Positions 57,387 through 64,000 of a stretch of 64,000 nt of DNA are shown here, in pieces. How positions within the stretch are numbered: the first letter of the stretch is position 1; every line of letters starts with the position of its first letter. Both the position numbers and the translations under genes were made by a program. The notes under the pieces are model-generated. The model ran no database searches and was not told the DNA's origin. It saw only the letters and a list, made by a program, of their open reading frames with translations. Origin of the DNA: Texcoconibacillus texcoconensis (GTDB lineage Bacteria > Bacillota > Bacilli > Bacillales > Salisediminibacteriaceae); the NCBI RefSeq assembly GCF_014202575.1, contig NZ_JACHHB010000002.1, positions 315,219-379,218 on the forward strand. The letters are read 5' to 3'.

Positions 57387-59069
57387 TCAGATTTCTCTTT
57401 GTTTTTTCTCTTCAATTGAAGTTATTGCATGATCAATTGTTACATAATGAAACGGTTGATCCCATCTTTCATTCCAACCAGCTTTTTCAAACTTCTCGAG
57501 GACTCCCTCTTTAAGGTCGGCAAATACAATCGAGATTCCAGCAGTTTGGGACTCTTCAATGATCTCTTCCATGCTGTGAAGAGCTGTAGCATCAATATAA
57601 TTGACACCTCTGAAATCCAGGATAACGCGGTCGCCATCTTTTAAGTCTACCAATATATTTCTTAACTTTTCTTCTAGATACGGAGCATTGGCAAAATACA
57701 AAGAGGAATCAACCCTAACAATGACTGTACCCGGCTTAACTTTCGCTTGAGGTTGTACACGCAGGTCTTCATATTGCTTACTTTTCTCAGAAAAACCTAA
57801 CTTAGTAATGTAAGGAAACGCACTTTTACCTATCAAAATAATTAATGAAAAAGCAATCCCTATCAATATCCCTTCTTCTATCCCTAATAATAAAGTTGCT
57901 GTAAAGGTAGTCAGCCATACCCAGCCGTCTATGCGACTCACCTTGAATAAGTTTTTCATTTCTTTAATATCAATCAAACCGTATACTGCAACTAATATGA
58001 TTGCCGCTAAAACTGGGTTAGGTAAAAAATAAAAAACATCTGTAAAAAACAATAAAGATAGGATGATAATACCGGCACTGATCATACTGGCCAGTGGTGT
58101 TTTTGCTCCTGACTGGTAGTTAACAGCAGACCTCGAAAATCCTCCGGTAACAGGATAAGCTGAAAAAAATGATCCACCTATATTCGCAGTACCTAAAGCA
58201 ATTAATTCTTTATTAGGCACAATTTTGTATTTCTCCTTTGCTGCTATTGCTTTGGCCATGGCAATTGACTCCATAAACCCAATGAGCGAAATGGTCACGG
58301 CTATAGGCAATAATGTCAGTATTAAATCGAAACTTATATTTGGAACTGAAAATACAGGCAACCCATCAGGCACTTCGCCTACTATGTTCACTCCTGCTTC
58401 ATTTAACTGGAATATATTCACAATTAAAATCATGAGAAAAACAACAATGAGAGGGGCTGGTATTTTGGGTGATACTTTCTTTATAAGGAGGAGAAGCAAA
58501 ATACTTACAGTTCCTATTAAAAAGCTGATCGGATGAATATCTCCTATTCGCTGAATTGCTTCAATGAACGTTAATACGGCATTTCCCTCTCCGCTAAAAC
58601 TGATGCCAAATAAATGGTCCAATTGACTGACGCCAATAATAATAGCGGCTGCAGAGGTGAAACCGCTAATAACGGCATGTGAAATAAATTGAACAATAAA
58701 CCCGAGTTTAAATATCCCCATTAATAATTGTATGACACCGATCATCAGCATGAGAAGAATAACTAAACTGATATATTCCTCTGTCCCAGGTTCAGCTATC
58801 GTCGATACGCCCGTGAGGACAAGAAGAGAAACCATAGCTACAGGACCTACTGATAATTGACGAGAAGTGCCTAACAATGCATAAAGAATTAAAGGGATTG
58901 TCGAAGCATATAAACCAACAACAGGAGGTAGTCCTGCGAGCATAGCATAGGCCATACCTTGAGGAATTAACATGATAGCAACGATAAGGCCCGCTTGGAA
59001 GTCTCCTGCAAGATCATCCTTCCTATAGTTTGATAACCATTCCGCTGCTGGTACAAAGCGTTTTAACAT
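57387..59069 (-). CDS. SulP-family anion permease with STAS domain
   Basis: 560 residues. The membrane part has the SLC26/SulP marks AGLIVAIMLIPQGMAYAMLAGLPPVVGLYAS and GSFFSAYPVTGGFSRSAVNYQSGAKTPLA; the C-terminal STAS domain (about 435-555) has VILDFRGVNYIDATALHSMEEI. SulP proteins carry sulfate, bicarbonate or other anions. Being upstream of the sulfide genes on the same strand suggests sulfate or sulfite movement, but a terminator separates them, so this link is positional only. Confidence 0.92.
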   Translation of the reverse strand: MLKRFVPAAEWLSNYRKDDLAGDFQAGLIVAIMLIPQGMAYAMLAGLPPVVGLYASTIPLILYALLGTSRQLSVGPVAMVSLLVLTGVSTIAEPGTEEYISLVILLMLMIGVIQLLMGIFKLGFIVQFISHAVISGFTSAAAIIIGVSQLDHLFGISFSGEGNAVLTFIEAIQRIGDIHPISFLIGTVSILLLLLIKKVSPKIPAPLIVVFLMILIVNIFQLNEAGVNIVGEVPDGLPVFSVPNISFDLILTLLPIAVTISLIGFMESIAMAKAIAAKEKYKIVPNKELIALGTANIGGSFFSAYPVTGGFSRSAVNYQSGAKTPLASMISAGIIILSLLFFTDVFYFLPNPVLAAIILVAVYGLIDIKEMKNLFKVSRIDGWVWLTTFTATLLLGIEEGILIGIAFSLIILIGKSAFPYITKLGFSEKSKQYEDLRVQPQAKVKPGTVIVRVDSSLYFANAPYLEEKLRNILVDLKDGDRVILDFRGVNYIDATALHSMEEIIEESQTAGISIVFADLKEGVLEKFEKAGWNERWDQPFHYVTIDHAITSIEEKKQREI

Positions 59070-59424
59070 TCTTCCTATCCCCTTTAATCAGTCAAATCAT
59101 TACTAAAAATTCGTCTAATTTAGTTGAACATCTCAGCAAGTTAAAGCTAATATACAGGTACTTTAATGTTTGCTTCTGTTAAGGATCACGTTAGAAACAG
59201 CCAAGATTAACACAGCTTAAACAAAAATAAAGCGCCAGAGACCACACCCCCACCCTGTGGGTAACGATCTTTAATTAACAATTTTATTTAACAACTTATA
59301 TAATAAATGAAATATTAAGAAAGATGACATAGGGTGATCCCCTTATTTTCAGGTACGGCCTCCTATCTGACTCCACATTCTTTGTGATACAGGAGAACCG
59401 CCTCTTAAGTTGTCTGTTAAATAC
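59070..59424. other. Intergenic DNA upstream of the SulP gene
   Basis: No gene, RNA or clear operator recognised; AT-rich, presumably containing the SulP promoter. Confidence 0.3.
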
Positions 59425-59455
59425 AAAAAGAGTAGCCCGTTTTAGAGCTACTCTC
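59425..59455 (-). terminator. Terminator adjoining the fic fragment
   Basis: AGAGTAGC pairs with GCTACTCT, followed by TTTTTG on the minus strand, immediately after the fic-like fragment. Confidence 0.7.
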
Positions 59456-59630
59456 TGCCAAGTGAATCGCATCCCGGTGATTAATAACTTCCAAGTGTTC
59501 ACGTAGCGTTCTTCCACCAACAGTAATTCCTTCTAGAACTACCTTCGTTTCGTTGATCGTTAACGTGTTTCCTTCAATTGCATTTGTATTATATGTCCAT
59601 TCGAGAAATACCTTTTCACGTAGACTCTTT
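59453..59630 (-). pseudogene. Internal fragment of a fic gene
   Basis: Nearly identical (about 95%) to 62109-62286 of the intact fic gene, covering codons ~24 to ~82, including the inhibitory motif TNAIEGN and LREHLEVINHRDAIH. It has no start codon and no Fic catalytic motif. The homology stops abruptly at a hairpin-rich repeat on one side and a terminator on the other. Confidence 0.88.
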
Positions 59631-59760
59631 TGGTAAGCAAACTACAGGCGGACGCTTTCCCAAAGGCTTGTCTTCAGCTAACTCCGGCTCGATAATACTC
59701 GCCGGAGTTGGTGGACCTTCAGACGGCGCTAATCCTTAGGGAATCGCCGTCTTCCATTCC
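59631..59760. repeat. Hairpin-rich intergenic repeat element
   Basis: Contains AACTCCGGC with GCCGGAGTT (9-bp stem) and GACGGCG with CGCCGTC. More GC-rich than its surroundings and starts where the fic homology ends. It resembles intergenic repeats of Bacillaceae; the exact family is not assigned. Confidence 0.5.
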
Positions 59761-60318
59761 AATCATTATCCTTAAATACAAACATTTAATGCGAAATACA
59801 CTCTGGCGTTCATTAAATCAGCTCAGAAACGCGAATGAGAAACCGCTTCCAATACCGTAAAGAAAACGATTATATAAAATCACGTGTAGGTATCGCCTAC
59901 TAATAATACTTTTATACTACTTTCGTATTGAAATAAATCGTTTGTTGAAAAAGGAAATGAGATATGGAAACACTCCTCTCTTCCACTAAAGCATCCCTAT
60001 CTGTCATTTCAAAATATGAATTAGAGTCTTAAAATCACAAAAAATTATAAGTAAAGGATATGTTGTAAACATTAACATCTCTTTTTTACTAACCTGCGAC
60101 ATTAAACCCATTGTTTCAAAAAGTCCCCTAATGATGAAGTTCTTTGCTGCACAGTATAACGTCTACTGTTAATAGGGAAAAGCGTAAATCTTATTCAGCT
60201 ATTGTGCTCGTATAATTATTGTAGTGATTTATTACAAATAAAAAATCCTTACACGAAAGAATGAGAAAGGACGGAAGAGATGGTCACATTGCTGGCCATC
60301 TCTGCCTTGTTAATAATA
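59761..60318. other. Intergenic DNA with no recognised gene
   Basis: No gene found. A minus-strand hairpin at about 60279-60306 (AGAGATGG with CCATCTCT) lies just past the hypothetical gene and may terminate it weakly. Confidence 0.35.
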
Positions 60319-60813
60319 TTAATTCATTCGTTTATCAAACTTTCGCTTCGGCTTAAATCCTTCTTCAAGTAAATATTGCTTCGCTTCATTATACGATGGA
60401 AACGTTCCGTCTAGTTTTTCACCTGCATAGACGTTCCACATGTCACCTTCAAAAATGATAGTAAGCTTATGCCCTTCTTTGTCCATCCATATTTCATCAA
60501 TATTTTGAAGAGTTTCCTCTACTTCACTAACTGCGTTTGATTGCAGAGAGTCAATTGAGCGTTCAATGATCGAACGTAATTCTTCTTCTGAAAAATCACG
60601 GATATTAACCATCCCTTTAGGATCTTTTTTCGGTACTTTAAGTGTTGCAGCATAAACAAACCCATTTCCGTTTGGATGCAAATGGTATACGACATTTTTT
60701 TTATCACTGTCGCCTCCCACATAATGAAAATTAACACGATTTAGCGATACATCGCGGCGTTCTAATTCTGGGAAAGACTCGATAATTGCAAGTTTTTGAT
60801 CAAATGTAAGCAT
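60319..60813 (-). CDS. Hypothetical protein, 164 residues
   Basis: Not recognised. A soluble, charged protein without signal or membrane segment. The N-terminal half looks like a mixed alpha/beta domain (LERRDVSLNRVNFHYVGG, NVVYHLHPNGNGFVYAATL); the C-terminal half has IFEGDMWNVYAGEKLDG, PSYNEAKQYLLEEGF and a basic tail KPKRKFDKRMN. GGAGG lies four bases before the ATG and codon use looks like that of its neighbours, so I take it as a real gene. No operon partner. Confidence 0.75.
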   Translation of the reverse strand: MLTFDQKLAIIESFPELERRDVSLNRVNFHYVGGDSDKKNVVYHLHPNGNGFVYAATLKVPKKDPKGMVNIRDFSEEELRSIIERSIDSLQSNAVSEVEETLQNIDEIWMDKEGHKLTIIFEGDMWNVYAGEKLDGTFPSYNEAKQYLLEEGFKPKRKFDKRMN

Positions 60814-61149
60814 AGTTCCTCCAAATAATTCTAATTTAATAATTCATTATATCATTAGTAGATATTAACAAAAAATACACTTACCTGCACATTCAACTAA
60901 TTTTCAGATGCGCCTAGTAGTGGGCTTCCCGCGAAAGAAACGAAGTTATGAAACGATGGCTTCTTATTGGTGCAAAAAGCATTACTACCAGTACCTCTTC
61001 TGTAGTAAGGCTTTATCTTTGTTGCGCAGTATTTAGACTACTACGCAATACAAGAATTACTCAACCTGCCCCTTATACGAAGAACTGTGATTGTAAATCA
61101 TCAGGTAACTGTTATTAATAATGCATTACCTCTTAATATAAGCAAAATG
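60814..61149. other. Intergenic DNA with no recognised gene
   Basis: No gene, RNA or clear operator is seen here; frames are short and interrupted. Confidence 0.3.
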
Positions 61150-61195
61150 AAAAAGACTTCTCAGAAGTTTAATCAACTAATGAGAAGCCTCTTTT
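61150..61195 (-). terminator. Terminator-like hairpin downstream of fic
   Basis: GAGGCTTCTCA and TGAGAAGTC pair on the minus strand and are followed by TTTTTC; about 420 bp past the fic stop. Confidence 0.65.
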
Positions 61196-61206
61196 ATATA
61201 CCTGAT

Positions 61207-61553
61207 GTTAGCAAAATGTGAGCATTGCACTCTCACCTTACTTACAAATTCTTATATTGGAATGGGGATAAAGCGGATCTCGGACTAAAAGCGCAACGCG
61301 ATGCGCTCAAGTGCGAATGACTAACATCCTGGATTAAGGAACTTAGGCTAAACCCGCAACGTCCTGTTGCAACGCCTAAGCCACCACTTCCATGTGGAAG
61401 TTACATCATGCCGCCCCTATGGTGAGAGTGTGTAATACCTTACACGCTGTGTGCGTAGAGTGCGGTATATCAAGGTTTTATTAAATCTTTTCTGTAACAT
61501 CTTTAACGTGAATTGACCGTTTTGTACTTGATTACGTTAGCAAAATGTGAGCA
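61207..61553. repeat. Element framed by an 18-bp direct repeat
   Basis: GTTAGCAAAATGTGAGCA occurs at 61207-61224 and again at 61536-61553. Between them an inverted repeat CACTCTCACC (61228) / GGTGAGAGTG (61421) bounds the structured RNA-like sequence. The arrangement could be a small mobile or duplicated element. Confidence 0.6.
61285..61421 (+). ncRNA. Bacillaceae-1-like structured RNA
   Basis: A series of hairpins: AGCGCA/TGCGCT; CTTAGGC..GCCTAAG enclosing GCAAC-GTCCT-GTTGC; and CCAC..GTGG. The GTCCT loop and the upstream ATCCT fit the RUCCU terminal loops that define the Bacillaceae-1 RNA motif, known only from comparative analysis and of unknown function. The third loop (TTCCAT) departs from RUCCU. 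Assigned from memory of the motif; a covariance-model search would settle it. Confidence 0.5.
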
Positions 61554-61613
61554 ACGCAGATAAAATGATGTAGACGTATATATCCTAAGCTGACAATTTT
61601 ACTATATATTTTA

Positions 61614-62354
61614 TTAAGTGTTTTTATTTATTGTACTTAAATATAGGTTTAATGAATCTTCTACTTCGGTTGTTACTAACTTAATAAAGTCATCATATTC
61701 TTTTTGTGTATGCGCTTTGTCTAATGCTTCGTAATAAGCTAAGCGATTATCGACTTTAATGACAACCGGCGGAAAACCATCTTTCATGAGTTCTAAATTT
61801 AATAACAAACGTGATGTCCGACCATTCCCATCAATAAATGGGTGAATTCCAACAAAAATAGCATGTAACATAGCTCCACGAGCGACAGGATGCATTTTTT
61901 TCGTTTCTGATTGCTCATACCATGCCATCAACTTCTCCATCTCTTCTTTTATGAGGAAAGGAGCTGGCGGTATATGTTTAGCACCAGAGATAAATACTTG
62001 CTGATCTCGATATACACCAGCGTATTCATCATCAATTCCTTTTAGCACTAGTCGATGTAGATTCTTAATTTGCCACTCTGACAAAGGTTCACCCTTTTGT
62101 ACAATCTCCTCTACAAAGTGAATCGCATCACGATGATTAATAACTTCCAAGTGCTCACGTAGCGTTTTTCCACCAACAGTAATCCCTTCTAGAACTACCT
62201 TCGTTTCGTTGATCGTTAACGTGTTTCCTTCAATCGCATTTGTATTATACGTCCATTCGAGTAATACCTTTTCACGTAGACTTTTGACTGTATATTTCGG
62301 TAATGGTCGGTTCGCATCTAGTAGAGCTTTTTTTTGATTAATTTGTTCGAACAT
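61614..62354 (-). CDS. Fic domain protein (probable AMP-transferase, class II)
   Basis: 246 residues. The catalytic motif HPFIDGNGRTSR (171-182) is complete and follows the Fic helix bundle (ARGAMLHAIFVGI). An N-terminal inhibitory helix [S/T]xxxE[G/N] is present as TNAIEG (38-43), as in class II Fic proteins whose activity is held back by that Glu. Such enzymes usually transfer AMP from ATP to Tyr, Ser or Thr of a target. The ATG at 62354 has GAGAGGAG upstream and is preferred to the GTG at 62372. A nearly identical internal fragment lies 2.7 kb away. No antitoxin-like small gene is adjacent. Confidence 0.92.
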   Translation of the reverse strand: MFEQINQKKALLDANRPLPKYTVKSLREKVLLEWTYNTNAIEGNTLTINETKVVLEGITVGGKTLREHLEVINHRDAIHFVEEIVQKGEPLSEWQIKNLHRLVLKGIDDEYAGVYRDQQVFISGAKHIPPAPFLIKEEMEKLMAWYEQSETKKMHPVARGAMLHAIFVGIHPFIDGNGRTSRLLLNLELMKDGFPPVVIKVDNRLAYYEALDKAHTQKEYDDFIKLVTTEVEDSLNLYLSTINKNT

Positions 62355-62618
62355 TGGCTTCTCCTCTCTCACTCAAACATACTTAGATTGAGAATACCGT
62401 GCTCCTCTGAATACACCTTCTAAATCAATTTTAACCAAAACATCTGGTAAAGAGTATACATTTACTCATTTACTCTAATCTATTTCCGCAGTTTCAGTAA
62501 TATCTGAAATCTTCGAAAAACTGTTTTTAGTGTAGATGTTCACTTACTTTATAGAGTGTTACCAAGGGCATACAGTAGAGTCTTATATTATTTAAATCAT
62601 TTGTCTTACTTCAAACGA

Positions 62619-64000
62619 CTAGAATAATTGAACTTGTTGGCTTTTTTCTTTGTTTTCATCATCTAGGCTATAACCAATATTTTTATATCCTTTTAATCGC
62701 TTTTCAAACATTTTCTGCAAAACATCAACATTTGAATCTACATAATCAAACACTTTCACTTCTTTTTTATCACTATGATTGCGGTGAAGCCGTCCTACAT
62801 ACTGTTGTAATGTTCCTTTCCAAGAGATTGGCATAGTTAGAAAGAGTGTATCTAATCTTGAGTCATCAAACCCTTCTCCAACATATTTTCCTGTTGCAAT
62901 TAACAACCTTTCCTCACTATCAGGTAATTTCATTAATTTTTTTAGTGCCTGTTGCCGATCTTTTTTCTTCATAGCTCCTGATAATACAATGATGTTTTTG
63001 GCATGTCCCTTGAAAAGAGCATATAGCTCATTTACATGGTCTAAACGTTCCGTCAACACTATAGGCGATCGTCTTTCATCTAAAGCTTGTAGAACATCAT
63101 TAAAAATCATTTCGTTTCGTTCTTTATTGGTGGATAATAAAGAATATATAGCTTGTATATCCGTTTCCTCCGTTTTCATTAATGTTTCTCTTTTAACAAG
63201 GATTTGTTTAAACGGGCGAATATTAGCTTGCTGTTTATTATTCGTTTTATATCTTATAGGTCCACATTGCATAAATATTATTGGGTGCAACCCATCTTTC
63301 CTAACTGGCGTAGCTGTTAAACCATACACTTTTTTTGCTCGAACGGCTCTTAATACCTTTTCGAAGCTAACAGCAGAAATGTGGTGACATTCATCTACGA
63401 TAATTTGCCCGTAATGCTGTAACTCAGGTTTTATTAAACCATTACGATTAAGAGTTTGAATTGTAGATATATCTAAGTTACCGGTTGGTTTATTTTTCCC
63501 ACCACCAATTTGACCAATTTCTTTTACTGGGATGTTTAAAAAAGTTGATAATCTCTCTTTCCATTGTTCAACTAATTGTTTTCGATGCACAATGATGAGT
63601 GTATTGGTTTCACTTCTACTAATTAATGATGCAGCTGTCACCGTTTTTCCAAATCCAGTATCTGCTGCTAATACTCCTGTGTCATAATTAGCCATAGAAG
63701 TAACTGCTTCCTCTTGTTGGATCGTAAGTTGACCATGAAACTTAGCATCAATGGACTTTCCTACGAATTGGTTGTTTATTATTTTAAGAGGGATTTTATA
63801 TTCAGTGAAAATTTCCTCCACTTTTTCCAATAGACCTCTTGGTAGTATAAGCATATTGTCCTCAACCTGTGCACAATCAATCATTCTAGGAATTCGATAA
63901 GTGGAAAAACGCTTTGCTTGCGCCTTGAAAAACTCCGGGTTTCCAAACGTTGCAAGTTTGTGTAATTCATTTAGAATCATACTTGGTAATAAAGTCTTAG
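62619..64000 (-). CDS. DEAD/DEAH superfamily 2 helicase, C-terminal part, TOTE conflict system-like (partial at window edge)
   Basis: 460 codons are visible and the frame stays open through the right edge (KTLLPS before the first Met), so the start is outside. The front has NELHKLATFGNPEFFKAQAKRFSTYRIPR, which I associate with the primase-helicase proteins of TOTE conflict systems. Helicase motifs follow: Walker A ADTGFGKTVTA, DECHH, LTATPVRKDG and QYVGRLHR. TOTE proteins carry an archaeo-eukaryotic primase domain upstream and are proposed to act in conflict with foreign DNA. Whether that domain exists here cannot be seen. Confidence 0.8.
   Translation of the reverse strand, partial: KTLLPSMILNELHKLATFGNPEFFKAQAKRFSTYRIPRMIDCAQVEDNMLILPRGLLEKVEEIFTEYKIPLKIINNQFVGKSIDAKFHGQLTIQQEEAVTSMANYDTGVLAADTGFGKTVTAASLISRSETNTLIIVHRKQLVEQWKERLSTFLNIPVKEIGQIGGGKNKPTGNLDISTIQTLNRNGLIKPELQHYGQIIVDECHHISAVSFEKVLRAVRAKKVYGLTATPVRKDGLHPIIFMQCGPIRYKTNNKQQANIRPFKQILVKRETLMKTEETDIQAIYSLLSTNKERNEMIFNDVLQALDERRSPIVLTERLDHVNELYALFKGHAKNIIVLSGAMKKKDRQQALKKLMKLPDSEERLLIATGKYVGEGFDDSRLDTLFLTMPISWKGTLQQYVGRLHRNHSDKKEVKVFDYVDSNVDVLQKMFEKRLKGYKNIGYSLDDENKEKSQQVQLF

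Noticed and set aside
59296-59520. Minus-strand frame of 74 codons upstream of SulP
   Set aside because: It is an out-of-frame reading through the fic fragment and the neighbouring terminator, not a gene.
61395-61412. Minus-strand GGCGGCATGATGTAA resembling the 3' end of groEL (GGMM stop)
   Set aside because: Only about 15 bp match, upstream codons are not GroEL-like, and the stretch falls inside the structured RNA element, so it is not a groEL remnant.

Overview
The window reads as chromosome of a low-GC, spore-former-type Firmicute of the family Bacillaceae, probably an alkaliphilic or halotolerant Bacillus relative. The support is strong AGGAGG-type ribosome binding sites with TTG/GTG starts, guanine riboswitches on pbuG and guaA, the moxR-DUF58-transglutaminase-guaA-pbuG order known from B. 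subtilis, a YpjP-family protein, an S-layer-anchored subtilase, two BCCT carriers, and B. subtilis-style Fur, Zur and cre operators. I see no rRNA, tRNA, CRISPR array, phage or intact insertion sequence.

Layout. 1-6 kb: type III polyketide synthase plus methyltransferase (left edge), then pbuG and guaA, each behind its own guanine riboswitch, separated by about 900 bp of repeats. 6-12 kb: transglutaminase, DUF58 and MoxR ATPase operon, then an amidase. 12-19 kb: a membrane diguanylate cyclase (+) and cydDC (-). 19-24.6 kb: a YisP-like prenyl enzyme, DUF488, a secreted SLH subtilase, and a GMC oxidoreductase with its small subunit. 24.8-33.9 kb: an alanine-use module (alr, ald, AdeR-like regulator, Na+/alanine symporter) lying between two copies of a lysR-yeiH pair. 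The left copy keeps lysR but has a broken yeiH, and the right copy keeps yeiH but has a broken lysR. 34-42 kb: SLC13 carrier, DUF2500, ilvD, DoxX, BCCT carrier and a pyruvyltransferase remnant. 42-44.5 kb: katG, with an orphan Fur box upstream. 44.7-49.1 kb: a zinc-starvation island with three Zur-box palindromes, one before each transcription unit (FAD oxidoreductase; YcgR-YcgQ permease pair; COG0523 metallochaperone GTPase). 49-51.7 kb: ypjP and a second BCCT carrier. 51.9-59 kb: a NarL-type two-component system next to a sulfide-detoxification set (SQR, CstB-like persulfide dioxygenase-rhodanese, DUF1641) and a SulP permease. 59-64 kb: repeat-rich DNA with a fic fragment, a Bacillaceae-1-like structured RNA, an intact fic, and the C-terminal part of a large helicase resembling TOTE conflict-system proteins, cut by the window edge.

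How it works together. The purine genes answer to guanine; the alanine module would import, racemise and deaminate alanine under an AdeR-like activator and CcpA; the sulfur block turns sulfide into sulfite/thiosulfate through persulfide and may move the resulting anions; and the Zur island mobilises zinc-sparing or zinc-trafficking functions. The points most worth follow-up are the Zur-controlled FAD oxidoreductase, the reciprocal decay of the lysR-yeiH duplicates around the alanine module, the yeiH/SLH junction, and the inverted-repeat-bounded RNA element near 61.3 kb. All family calls come from reading the sequence; no database search was run.
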